From Membranipora membranacea (taxonomy: Eukaryota > Bryozoa > Gymnolaemata > Cheilostomatida > Membraniporidae), in NCBI GenBank assembly GCA_914767715.1, contig OU612066.1:22914283-22978282 (forward strand): a stretch of 64,000 bases of DNA, given 5' to 3'. Below are positions 49,710-60,947 of the stretch, piece after piece; within the stretch, counting starts at the first letter, position 1; the number at the start of each line of letters is the position of its first letter. Position numbers and translations under genes: made by a program. Below the pieces are notes generated by a model. It searched no databases. It was not told the DNA's origin and saw nothing but the letters and a program-made list of their open reading frames with translations.

Positions 49710-52103
49710 TGCTCCACTGTTTCCTCACCATGCATGCAATCAATCTATGTATCCACATGTGATGTCATAAATTTTGTTTTGCATGTTTCAAACTTTGTTG
49801 GTGGTCTTTTTTTGTGACATCAAATAATGTTGGAGACCAAGGCCATCTCACTGTCACAATCTATGTGACAAAAACTAAGGATTTATGTAATATGCAAGGA
49901 TTTTCTGTGGATTATGAATTGATATTATTTACTAATCTTCAATAGCAACGTAACTGATTGAGAAACATAACTGGTATGTATCGCCTTAAGTACATTGTAA
50001 TAAGAAAAAGCTTCCCGTTTTTTATTATCATCAAAGGTACGATCAAGTTTTTGTGCGGAAGAAATTGCGCAATTAATATTACGTCATACAACTTAGTACA
50101 CTGTGTGTGGTACAGAAAAAAGCAAATTATCGAAATTACAAACTTGCTCATGTAAAAAAAAGGTCAAGTTGTGCAAATTAAAAAACTACAGGAGCAGGAC
50201 AGGGCCTCAACATATTATGACTTTAGAACTTCAAACAAACATGCTGGTCTGTTCGGAAATCATGAGTTTGTCTTAAAACCGGTAATTTTGGAAAACTTTC
50301 TTTAGAAGGAATCTCTCTCTTTTACAGAACAATATTTAGGCCCAATAATTACTGATTTTTTTTAACTTAGCCGTCCTCCAACATTTCATGAACCAAATAT
50401 GGTAATAAATCATTTTTATTTTGTGGTCTATTTCCAGCGGGATTATTTTTTAGTGTCTCATAATGTTGGCATTGTGTTTCAAGCAATAATATTGTCACCC
50501 TAATATCAGAAATAAAGCCAGGACATATAGAACTATTTTAACTACTGCTGCTTAGATGTAAAAAAGCTTAATATAGAGTGTGATTTTGACTCAAGACAAT
50601 ACAAACAGTAATAACAAATTCTCGTGATGATCTGAAAACATTTTTGGAGCATGATAAAGACTCTGAAGTACTGCTGTGAGTCTTGTCACGTAAACATTTA
50701 ATTTTTCTTTTCAACTCCTTCACGCGTCTTGATTGATTAAAGGTTAGCAAAAATCTAGCCAGTGATTTCTTAGCTTGATGGCTCTAACAGATGCCAGTGG
50801 GCATTCCATAATGGTTTCCCTCAACCTCAAACAAGCTGGAAAATTAGTTTCCACCCCAATTTAAAAGATAAACTCTGATTTACTTACTGTCATTGCTAGG
50901 TCTCACCTCACGCTGCCCGCTGGTTTTTTTTTGGATAAGTGTTTTTTTTAATTTGGCTGTACATTATCACTATGTATATTAAACATTTACTCAAGATTAT
51001 TATTTTCCTGCGCCAAAAGAATTTGGTTGTAAGTAAACCTTGCTTTATGTTAGCAACAAATGTTTTGGGAATACATGGCATTTTGTTGCTCGATGCATCA
51101 GAATATCAATTATGAAATTGATAGAAGATGGTCACCAAGACTGCATTTGCGAGTTGTTTCATTCGATACAAAATTCAAGGGCTAATATGAGAGCTGTACA
51201 CAAAGCAGTCTAACTTGAGGCATAGATTGTAAGCTTTGTACTGATCGATAAATATCTATTACACAAATCATGCTCACCTCATACCAGAGTCAGATTTCTG
51301 CAATGATGCATCAAGTCTACCAAACTACCAGAAGTGACCAACCTTTGGAAGATGTTTTCGGTCCGAAAGAAAGGCCACATTGATCGGAAAGGTGAATGGA
51401 AAACCATTATCAAATTATTGACTGTTTTCCAAATGCATACTCAACGTAAAAATCCTGAGTCACTTTGCTTGGGCATGAGGCAGAACTGGTCCACCAAAAA
51501 GCCTGCTATGCTACTAGGTTAGAAAGATGTATGTTGGATTAAAAAAAGCTGGCATGTAACTTCCTGAGGCTCTGTTCTGCTCCTGCTATTTCTTAATTTG
51601 CTCAATTTCATTTGTTTACTTACTATTTAGCAAATTTGTTGGTTTCTTAGTTTTCTTTTTTACTTTACCACACACAATGTACAAAAACATTTGACATAAG
51701 CAATAAAACATAAAATTAATTGCGCAACTTTAGTATCGCACCTTAATAGTGTACCTTTGATTGTAATAAAAAAAGGATGTACTTTAAGATGCTACGTAAC
51801 AGTTATGTTTCTCAATCAGTTGCAATTGAAGATTATTGAATAATACAAAATCATAAACCACAGATAACCTTTGCATATTGCTTATATCCTAAGTTTTGAC
51901 ACATGGATAAGGACAGTGAAGTGTGATTGGTCTCCAACATTCGATGTCACAAAAAAGGACCACCAACGCAGATGAAAACCACAAGATTAACTTAAGTTTG
52001 AGCCATCAAACGTTAATGGATTGATTGCATAGCTAGGAAACTTATGTCTAAACCCTGGAGATCAAACCAAGCAGCATGATGCAAAAAGCTAGAGAGTGGA
52101 GGA

Positions 52104-52110
52104 TATATAA
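52104..52110 (+). promoter_or_regulatory. TATA box of peptide gene P3
   Basis: GGATATATAAGGGACAGTGG, followed by ATTGTGTTTTGGCAGTATGA. The conserved block after TATA probably covers the transcription start. The leader exon ends at 52310 before GTGAGA. Confidence 0.8.
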
Positions 52111-52444
52111 GGGACAGTGGATTGTGTTTTGGCAGTATGACATCGAAGTGATACAGTTCCTCCACACCAACGACTAACTCTCACTGCATTGACAAACTAT
52201 TTACAACACTATAAATCAAACCAGCAGTGACGAAAGTTGACAACTTATAAGGCATTATACAGATACCACAAGTCTAGCACATCATAAGTCTACAGTTAAC
52301 TTTAAAAAAGGTGAGAATGAAAATTAAAAACAGCGTTTTACCAAAGGCAATGTTTTGTTCATAAAAATACGAAGATAGCCAAACAAAATATTCAGCAATT
52401 ATAAACTTTTCTTTCTTACAGATTGAATTCCAAGGAAATACAAA

Positions 52445-52642
52445 ATGGATATACTGAGACTAGTCACCATCATTCTTGTTCTGAGCTGCTTCATGTTAGC
52501 GTGTGTACATCAGGCAGAGGGCTGTCAGTCTGTGTCAACTGGGCGGAGAATGTCACAATGGAAATGCCTAAACTACTGCCGGCAAAGTTTTAACAGAAAT
52601 CACTTCATACAAATGGGAATTTGTAATTGTTATTGTCCATAA
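52445..52642 (+). CDS. Secreted six-cysteine peptide, copy P3
   Basis: 65-aa precursor, family signal peptide at 1-26, cysteines at the same six positions, mature end GICNCYCP. The structure is clear: TATA at 52104, leader exon to 52310, intron 52311-52421 ending TTTCTTACAG, then an exon that opens with 23 nt of leader before ATG. The ATG is chosen because the leader is non-coding in all copies and the signal peptide starts there. About 250 bp upstream of TATA (51800-52020) is also shared with P4. Secreted effector of unknown target. Confidence 0.88.
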   Translation: MDILRLVTIILVLSCFMLACVHQAEGCQSVSTGRRMSQWKCLNYCRQSFNRNHFIQMGICNCYCP

Positions 52643-53671
52643 TTAGACCTAGCGTTTAAATTGCATGTCCCATGACATGATTTCAATCGACATACTTACA
52701 CTTATAGTAAGTCTCATCATTTTAATCAAGGCCAAATTTTTTATTGTAGATGTCCATAGCAACATCAAACTTTTTAATTCATTTACCTTTAACCTGAGAT
52801 ATTAGTATCATGATAGTCAACTGTGCACAACATTTGTCACTGTTTTTTGTTTTGTCTTTAATGGTGCTATATTATTTATTAATCGATGATTACCTCAATT
52901 ATCTACTCAACCTATCCACCAATTTACCCTTACCAGTGCCTTTGCAAGTAAATCAAATCTTGAGCCCTCATATACATGCCTATTTGTCTATGATAGTTTT
53001 ATATATTTTGCATGCAAAAAAGCTGCAACTATTTTTATAAATTGATGCATAGAAATATTGTTTATAGCATCGTAGTATTATACAACATTATCAAACACAT
53101 GCAGTAAATAAAACTCAGAATGGAAAGAAAATGATGATACTTGTTTGAAGTCTTATGTGTAATGTGACATTGATTGCTGGATAGATGAAGTACATTAAAC
53201 ACAGCAGGTCAAATAGAACTGTAATAGGACTGCATTTGAGAGTTGTCCCCCTCTCATATTTGATCTCAGTTGCCATGCACTAGTCTTTAACTCGATAAAA
53301 CACAAATTGAGCTTTCCTCTCACCAGTTAGTTAATTGCTTGTTAATTTAATGGAATGATAGATTGAACAACAAGTGATCATCCTAGCAGAAGTGACAAGC
53401 TGCTAACTGGATTCAGTAATGGTCTACTGTAGGTTCCTATTCTGGGTTTTTGTTCATATTTATACCAACATCATAAAATGAAATAAGTAATGAATATGAC
53501 AAACTTAATCAATAAATTAAATAAAGTCCTTAAAAAAGGAAAAGAATAACAAAATGAAGGACAGGTACAATAATTAGGCCAAGTTGACTGTAGAGAGACG
53601 ACTTTATTTATAGAGCGCTGCTTCAGATTTATTTATCATCTGTATGTTTTTTTTTATTTTCTGAATATTTC

Positions 53672-53706
53672 AACCAAGGAGTTGTAGGTCTACAACTCCT
53701 TGTTTC
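53672..53706. repeat. Short foldback repeat AACCAAGGAGTTG (copy 3)
   Basis: AACCAAGGAGTTGTAGGTC mirrored by TACAACTCCTTGTTT. Same arms as the copies at 16753 and 19522 with a different centre. Confidence 0.7.
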
Positions 53707-54039
53707 AACTAGCCTCGCACCGTCTTGTTGCCATTATTCATAATACAGTATCTCCTCCGTTACATTAGCGATAAAAATGAAATGAATAGGAAAGAGTAGA
53801 CGATTCGAAAGGACAGAAATAAAATGTCATTTATTATAGTAAAAATGATTTTTTTTTAATGTGTTCCAGATAAATATTGCTGTGATTGTTAAAACACTGG
53901 TTTGTATTTCAAAACCTCCACCCAGTAGAGGGAAGTTATGTTATATCATTATGATGAAGCTTTAGTTTCTCTCACTTTTTCATTTTGTTTAATGTAGACT
54001 ATTGATGTCTTGAAGAGTTATGATATCTGAACAATGATA

Positions 54040-54600
54040 ATTTATATGTTTTCAACTTCCCTGCTCATTCGAAATAATACTGATGGAGCTTGAATTGTTT
54101 GCCGGTGAGGGTAGAGAAGGTTGGTTGTGTTGAGACAGTCAAGGAACGGTCATTGTACTACAATATGCACCACTCCTTAGCTTTTTTGCTTCATACTGCG
54201 TGGCTAGATCTTTACAATTTGAATATCAGGCTCCTAACTGTGTAATCTTTGTTTTCAAACTCTGGGTGGTTTAAACTTCAGTTGGTATTTTAGTTTTAAT
54301 CCTTGTCGTGGCCGTTTTTGTGACACCAAATGTTGGAAATCAATCACATTTCACTGTAACAATTTATGGGTTAAAAACTTAGGTTTTAGGTAAAATGCTC
54401 GGTTATACGGGCGGCTTATGATTTAATATCATTTATTAATCTTCAATGGCAACTTGGGATTGCGAAACAAAAATGTCATGGATGAGGTAGGTCTTTGCAT
54501 TTGAAGGAAATCACCCCTTTTTTATCATTATCAGAAGCATAATTTATGCAATCATTATTATCTTTGATTGCCGGAAATTCAGAGTTTTTGTACACTGTGT
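54040..54600 (-). pseudogene. Decayed fifth peptide-gene copy (leader and upstream region only)
   Basis: On the minus strand this matches the promoter-side DNA of P2 in order: the block with GTGACACCAAATGTTGG, then ATTGTACTAC-AATATGCACCACT (a broken TATA region), then TTTTCAACTTCCCTGCTCATTC, corresponding to the leader and intron of P2. I find no signal-peptide or cysteine-coding exon downstream (53000-54000), so the coding exon seems deleted. Confidence 0.55.
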
Positions 54601-56220
54601 CTGTGTGTGACATAAGATGAAAGAAAATCTAAGAAAGTCGCAAACTTTCTTATATTGTAAAAATGTCAAATTGGCAAACCATTGAGCAGGACAGGGACCA
54701 AAGGTAATTAGATTCAGACATCTTGGTCAGCTTTTGCAACATTGGTTTGCCTTATATTCCGTCAGATTTTTTGTAAAACACCTCCAAATTGGAGGGAGTC
54801 TTCCTGACTTGAGGCTACCCACCCTTCTCTTTTTGAAAACTGCTCCATTACTGCATTGCATTGCATTACTCAGGTTTGATAATAAGTAATTTTAACAATT
54901 ATTTAAACCGGTAACTTCTCAAAATATTAGCAGTGTGTTGTCATGCAATAATACGGCCATTTCACGATTTTGTTTATGCTTTCAAGGACAGAATATTGAC
55001 TTCAACAACCTGCCGGGTTGGTGAACAATTTTGAGATTTGCCTGTCAAAATTTAAAGGGAGCTTGACATTATTAGCAGATATGTAAGTAAACAATTATTA
55101 TCAAATGAATTAATTCCTGTGTAAATGTCAAAATGATTTTCAGAACTCTGTCATGGCCCTGTCGAGCTGCTGTTCCCTTATGTAATGATCCGTAAAGTCA
55201 TTTTTTTTAGTCTTTTCAGAATTCTCTCAAAACTCCTACTCACATTATCTTCAAATTCAATTCAAATCTTTGTTTTGATGACTCAAACGGATGCGAGCAG
55301 GATATTTTGGCTTTCATAATAACCAACTCCTACCAGCAACTTTTTAAGCTCTCAAACAAGATACTACCCCCCCCCCCCCCCCAATCCAGGACCTTAAATC
55401 ATATTTATTCAACCTCATATCTAGGCTGACAATCAAAACTACCTTTTTTTGGTTTTGGATAGCCTGAGTTCCTGTTGCCAACTACGTTATGTTCATCAAT
55501 AAAATGCAGAAATACATTTTTACATCAAATTTTCAGCCAGTGGTACCCCAGGATGATTTTTTTTGGGAAAGTTTGTTGCATTATAGCAGTCAGATAAAGT
55601 TTCTTGCCTAATGTATTGTTACAAATCAATTCACTGTACTATAGATCAAGTTCGATCTGAATTGCATGAATGTAAGTCTCTCTCGTTTTTTGCACATCAT
55701 GGGACGTGTTTGATCCCTTGGTTGAGGTTTGACAGCAGGGAGCGTAACTCCGATACTGGCGATCAAACAACCTTATAGCATATAGAAAGTTTGCATGCAG
55801 CAGGCTGAGCACTTTTGCCCAGCATGCTCATTCTCAGCCTTCACCTTTAAAGGCTCTACGGAAAAAGGTGGTGGTTATAGGTGGGCTTTTTAAAGGCCAG
55901 TCGCTAGTTTTAAACACTTCTTCAGACATCATTATAAAATTCCGATCGGTAATCTATTAGTGTTCATTTTTAATTTTTCATACCAGCCGTTATTAGGTGT
56001 GAATAAAATATCACAGAGTAAGTATATACATAAAACTTTACTCTGGTGAGAGAACCCCTGAGTTCTTATGTGGAACAGCAAATGCTCACTTGTTCAAAAA
56101 TGGTCACAGGGGGTGACACGACATGGTATAAGTTCATTAGGGGGATTTGTCATTAAAACTGTTACATCATTTTAATGACACCTTCATATATCATGATACA
56201 TGTAGTTAGTTAATATAATC

Positions 56221-56547
56221 TCAAGATCCCAATATTATCACCCCCTCACGACAATATGTATTAATTAGCACACACTTTTGCATGTCATGACACAATCTTG
56301 ACAAGATCTTAGGCGCCCTGTCTCGCCATAGGTGACATTGGTAAAGGTCATTCAGTAAAATCAGATTTAGTGTGCTTGGATAGTTGTCTGGTGCATCTTT
56401 CTCAATAGTATTAGTTTTTTTCTGAAAAGGCTGTCTATACAGCCTGCCATATATACATCTACGAACAAACATTGCAGGCTCAGGTTTCTTCTGATCAAGT
56501 ATTAAGCTCCAGTAAGTGTCTTGGCGATCGTCTAAACAAAGAGCCAC
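56221..56547 (-). CDS. Unidentified ORF, possibly an exon or mobile-element fragment
   Basis: The frame is open for 108 codons from a GTG-type start, and upstream to the codon after a TAA (QIATYGHRSTVALCLDDRQD). Composition is coding-like, with runs such as NLILLNDLYQCHLWRDRAPK. No domain recognised and no convincing acceptor. Confidence 0.3.
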   Translation of the reverse strand: MALCLDDRQDTYWSLILDQKKPEPAMFVRRCIYGRLYRQPFQKKTNTIEKDAPDNYPSTLNLILLNDLYQCHLWRDRAPKILSRLCHDMQKCVLINTYCREGVIILGS

Positions 56548-57412
56548 TGTTGATCGATGCCCGTATGTAGCAATTTGAACTTTTTACAATAGAGATGACA
56601 GCTTTGGATACTGGCAATCTGGCATTATCAGCGCGGTGTGGCTGGTGCTACTCGTTGAAACTAGCGTCTGTACAAAAGCTAATGAAAGAGAGGATAACTC
56701 TAAGGCACAAGAAGAACGGTGGAATGTGACGTTAGTCTGCAATCTCATTTAGAACAATCATCATCCTTCAACGGAGGAAATGCTAGAGTTATCCCTGAAT
56801 TAATACATGTATTGAGCCCTGTCTTGGTTCAATTCCATTTTATTGCTACTATGACAAATTAGTTGACAATTTTGACAATTTGCAAATCATGTTGAGTCGG
56901 CATGAATTTGTCTGGTGGTTTATCCCTTTTACCATCACCAGACAATTATCTTACCACCCATCCAGTAAGCCGTGTACCACTGTGATGATATCACCAAAAA
57001 GGTTTGTCTGGTATTCGGCGTTTTTGGTATGACTTTCGGTAATTTATGGCTGATCCCAATAAATCTTGTGGTGTTTATCCGAGATTATCCCACTACACAC
57101 AAATCTACAGGTGTGGCAAGCTTGTTTTACGTACATTGTGTATTAAGGTTCTGTATTCTGATCACTCCCTTTTTTTGAAAAGGAAAACAAAAAAATCACG
57201 AATGTATCCGAGATAAATCTCACATAAGCTTCTAATCTACACAATTCTATTGGGCTTTTTGTGCGATCATCTCTTCCCCAGGTGTTATGCTACGTACTCT
57301 GGATTAACCTCTTGATGTTTGATGTTTGTTTATTTAGACATTTCCGGTATCACTCCTAAAAAGGTTGACAAAATTGAAATGTTTACATAAAAATTGATGG
57401 AAAAATATTGCA

Positions 57413-57802
57413 CTAGTTGAAAAATCTCATATAGAATTCAAAAAAGCTGTTCTGCCGTTTCACAGTGCGGCATTTGCTGGGTCGGTATTTGTCGATTACT
57501 GCTTTACGGGCGGTTTTTCTTTGAGTGTTAGGTCTGATTCTATTGTTCAGCGGATGGGTATTATCGGTTGAAATTTTTAAAAAGTGTTCGCTGCATAGAG
57601 ACATTAAGAAGTCGGATATATAGGGTAAGGCTAGCTTGGTCAGTCTATCGTCATAGTGCTTTATGTGTGGCATCATCATGCGTGTAGCGTATCTCTGCAC
57701 TTTCTCTAGTTTCTCTTGTTGTGAAGACACAAAAACCAAATGTAGGCAAAAGTGTTTTAAGGAAATAGAAGCTACAGGTGTCTTCTGGAATGCTTTACGC
57801 AC
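57413..57802 (-). pseudogene. Non-LTR retrotransposon ORF2, C-terminal end
   Basis: The minus-strand ORF carries the LINE/jockey/CR1-type reverse-transcriptase tail: EKLEKVQRYATRMMMPHIKH, YDDRLTKLALPYI, a degenerate HPLNNRIRP, and CRTVKRQNSFFEFYMRFFN where family members have a RTxxxxNSFxxFxxxxWN-like end. The polymerase domain is missing upstream, so this is a 5'-truncated copy. It differs from the ALWNKL-type remnants at 33 and 41 kb and so represents another family. Confidence 0.75.
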
Positions 57803-57911
57803 ATCGCGTCCTCGTCCTATCCTATGGACTAATAGATTCCCTTTTTTTTATCATACATTCAAATATATGTAGGCGTAAACTTATATCAACTTGTTATCTC
57901 GTCGAGATCAA

Positions 57912-57975
57912 TGACCATTGGATGGCTTATTGGAAGGTTATAGGTACAAGGTTTGATTCCTGTTGCAGTTTATTG
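57912..57975 (+). repeat. Possible SINE/tRNA-like head
   Basis: A-box-like TGGCTTATTGG and B-box-like GGTTTGATTCC about 32 bp apart, in the arrangement of a polymerase III promoter. No clear tRNA fold. Confidence 0.3.
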
Positions 57976-59385
57976 CCACAAGCTTGATCTGACCTGCCTT
58001 GACAGGATGGGCTGTGCTCATTACAATTCCTATTGTATTGAGAAAATACAACCTTTTTTGTACAATTCCAGGATCTTTACTTCTAGAGAGAAGGCATCGC
58101 ATCCTGTTTCGGTTATGCAATGAAATGGAAGTTATATTGCAATGTTAGCCATCGATGGCACAAGTTTCCCTTTTTTTGCCAATTATTAGCTAATTATATT
58201 ATGTAACAGTACATCGAGGGCAACTTGACACATATGCCAGATTATCCACATATGCTGGGCGTAATATTTTAATAAGCATAAGATTCTAGGTATTAACGAA
58301 ACCTCAAACAGAAACAGATTCAACAAGTTGTAAAATATCAAAAGGTAAGCTGTGAAAATCTTATCCCCTCCATCTGTGTGAAGGAAACCATTGTGGTCTA
58401 GAGCAAACTAATCTAGTGGCCTATGAGTTCATGTTGCGTAAGAACTGCTTTTCAGCATCTTCTAATAGTTAGCATGAGCACCTCTGATGCTCAGAATTTA
58501 GTAAGTGCGGGCATGGGGACTCCCCAATATGTATATGAATTAATAAAACTATTTGGCTATCTAAGTTAGCTTGTAAGAGATTATGCCAGGTCATACGATA
58601 AAAGCTGCTTGGATCAAAGATGCGGGTGGGTTGTGATTGAACTTGCTGACTTATGAAGAAATTATATAATGTCTTGATCCCTAGATATAAGCTGAAAATA
58701 GCAAATCATTATATAAATTGATATAAAATTATGTAGTATTAATTCATGATGCAATATCTTAAGTGTGACATTTGTGCAAGGTCCACACTGTCTTCAACTG
58801 AACCAGTAGTGAAACGAATGTACATCTCTGAAAGAGACTCCTTGGTAAACTTAATTGGTGAACATGTCATGTCAGGGCTTGCATCGTTTGGGAGGGGCAC
58901 CATATGCTGAACAAAATTTGCGAAGACCGGCTAATGTTTGAGAAAAGGGCAATCAGTTCAGAGCGCCCATTTGAATGCTCTCATGAAGTGGTGCATTGTG
59001 GGTATACCAAAGCAAACTATGATATGTAACATTAATAAATTAATCTTAGCTTTTTATGTCCACAATGCTGTGATTCTGTTTTGGTGGCTGCATAGAACCC
59101 TTCATGAACTAATCATGATATTCTGTTAGAGTCTGACGACTGAATACATTGGGCTCAATTTTGCTCCATCATTTCTCATTGCCTCATCTTGACCTTTTTA
59201 CTTCATTAGCAACTTTGCAATTTTCCTAGATCTCAATTCTTCACCCACACATATACCGTAATCCCTCACCTATAGATCAGCGATTTATAAGTGAAGGCGG
59301 CTGTAAGAGAGTAGCATATAGACGCGACTATCATTTGAAGCATTATTATATTTAGCTTGGACTAAAACCTGTTACAATCACTGAA

Positions 59386-59458
59386 GCTGAATAGCTCAGT
59401 GGTAAAGTGTGCGACTTGTAATCATGAAGTTGTGAGTTTAAAACCCACTGAGGTCAGC
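59386..59458 (+). pseudogene. tRNA-like sequence, Thr(UGU)-like, probably degenerate
   Basis: 73 nt with a near-complete cloverleaf: acceptor GCTGAAT/GGTCAGC (one mismatch), perfect A box TAGCTCAGTGG, anticodon loop CTTGTAA (anticodon TGT) and T loop TTTAAAA. The anticodon stem has a C-A mismatch and two wobble pairs, the T stem has an A-C mismatch, and the T loop has lost the TTC consensus. A pseudogene or SINE head inside the transposon is more likely than a working tRNA. Confidence 0.55.
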
Positions 59459-59574
59459 TTTTTCCCCAAGACTACTCATTTGTAGTGAGTGAATGTGTGC
59501 CACAAAATTCAAAATTTTCAACAAACTAGTCAGCATATCATATCTCTCTCACAGTCTTTCAAAATAAATAAAAC

Positions 59575-59727
59575 ATGACAAGAACCTCATACACCATTCA
59601 GCAGAAACTGGAAGTATTGAGAACAGTTGAAAAGAATAACAACCTTGACAAGACTGTAAGGGAATTGAACATTAATAGACGCTTGATTCAAAGATGGAGA
59701 GCTTCCAAACATCAAATACTGATATGA
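59575..59727 (+). CDS. Helix-turn-helix DNA-binding fragment of a pogo/Tigger-type transposase
   Basis: ATG to TGA, 50 aa. Includes YTIQQKLEVLRTVEKNNNLD and VRELNINRRLIQRWRASKHQ, the spacing of the N-terminal CENP-B/pogo-type HTH (helix, loop, recognition helix with RxIQRWR). It is the length of a single HTH motif, with nothing of the DDE domain. Its position between the inverted repeats supports a transposase origin. Confidence 0.6.
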   Translation: MTRTSYTIQQKLEVLRTVEKNNNLDKTVRELNINRRLIQRWRASKHQILI

Positions 59728-60286
59728 TTCAGACTTGACTTCAGACAGATATGATAAGACTTATAGCTGTGGGGTGTCTTATAGCTGTGGGGTGTCTTAT
59801 AACTGGAGCATTTTTATTTTTTCTGAGGGGGGTGATTCACTTATAAGTCTGGTGACTTATAGGTGAGGTTTTACGGTAATGTAAAAAAACACTTGACTAT
59901 AGCTATGGAACATAAATATTGATTGCATAAATTGCTTCTGACGATGAAAAGAGTGAGTTCCATGTTAGAAGATGCTATGTAACAGTTATGTTTCTCAATC
60001 AGTTACGTTGCTATTGAAGATTATTAAATAATATCAAATCATAAACCACAGATAATCCTTTCATATTACCTCAATCCTCAGTTTTTAACACATAAATCGT
60101 CACAGCGATATGTTGCCAACATTTGGTGACACAAAAAACCGACCACCAACACGGATTAAAACCACAACATTGGCTCAAGGTTTAAACCACTAAACTGAAA
60201 AGACATGCTACACAGTGAGGAATACGATGTTCAAATCTTGAAGATCAAACCAAGCAGCAGGATGGAAGAAGCTAGAGAGCAGAGCA

Positions 60287-60293
60287 TATATAA
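60287..60293 (+). promoter_or_regulatory. TATA box of peptide gene P4
   Basis: GAGCATATATAAGGGACACT, followed by GGATTGTGTTTTGGCAGTAT. The upstream 59970-60200 is conserved with P3. The leader exon ends at 60498 before GTGAGA. Confidence 0.8.
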
Positions 60294-60749
60294 GGGACAC
60301 TGGATTGTGTTTTGGCAGTATGACATTGAAGAGACACAGTTCTACAACAAAATCACCAACCAACTCTCACTTAATCGACAGACTACTTGTACACCATCAA
60401 CACTATATCAAACTATAAGAGGAGTCACAATAAGAATATCATTGACGGACAACATTACTCTTCAAAACTTCACAACTTCACAGCAAACTATAGAAAAGGT
60501 GAGAATTTTGATTTAGCATTATAATATATATATAGCATGGCTAATTTATTGGAATGAAAACCAGTGAATCAACATTGGATGATGTTCTGATAACATCATC
60601 AATTTTTGGGAAAACCATAGACAATATAACAAAAATATCTTTAGCGAAAACTCAGCAGTATGAAGAAAATGCTGTATTTAGGGTATAAAACATGCAAATT
60701 TACTAATTTACTTTCCATAATTTTAGATTCAATTCTCGAGAATTTAAAA

Positions 60750-60947
60750 ATGGATGCACTGAGACTAGTCACCATCATTCTTGTACTGAGCTGCTTCCTC
60801 TTAGCATGCGTGCAACAAGCAGAGGGCTGTCAGTCTATGTCAACTGGACGGAGAATGTCGCAGTGGAAATGCTTCGAATTTTGCCAGAAATCCTTTCAAA
60901 CCAATCACTTCATACAGATGGGAATTTGTCATTGCGGCTGCTTGTAA
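60750..60947 (+). CDS. Secreted six-cysteine peptide, copy P4
   Basis: 65-aa precursor with the family signal peptide and the C-x13-C-x3-C-x14-C-x-C-x-C pattern; the mature end is GICHCGCL. TATA at 60287, leader exon to 60498, intron to the TAATTTTAG acceptor at 60726, then 23 nt of leader before ATG at 60750. An in-frame upstream extension to 60660 lies in the intron and is not used. The mature region differs from P2 and P3 at loop positions (FCQKSFQTNHF), while the signal peptide and cysteine frame are kept, a pattern typical of effector families. It is separated from P3 by about 8 kb holding mobile elements. Confidence 0.87.
   Translation: MDALRLVTIILVLSCFLLACVQQAEGCQSMSTGRRMSQWKCFEFCQKSFQTNHFIQMGICHCGCL

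Larger units (their letters stand above)
53041..57412. other. DNA between P3 and the retrotransposon tail
   Basis: Holds a foldback repeat (53672-53706), a decayed peptide-gene copy (about 54040-54600), a C homopolymer near 55367-55382, a MITE fragment near 56010-56045 and one unidentified ORF (56221-56547). Nothing else supported. Confidence 0.45.
59256..59876. mobile_element. Pogo/Tigger-like DNA transposon, internally deleted
   Basis: A 621-bp element with terminal inverted repeats (left CCGTAATCCCTCACCTATA; right, reverse complemented, CCGTAAAACCTCACCTATA), flanked on both sides by TA, the target duplication of the Tc1/mariner superfamily. Inside are a tRNA-like segment and a 50-codon ORF for a transposase-type helix-turn-helix. 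The catalytic DDE part is missing, so it cannot move itself. Confidence 0.8.

Noticed and set aside
59386-59458. Calling a functional tRNA-Thr(UGU)
   Set aside because: Mismatches in the acceptor, anticodon and T stems, loss of the T-loop consensus and its place inside a transposon argue for a pseudogene or SINE.
60205-60516. 103-codon ORF upstream of peptide P4
   Set aside because: It spans the TATA box, leader exon and intron start, is not conserved as an ORF in P2 or P3, and has no signal or domain.
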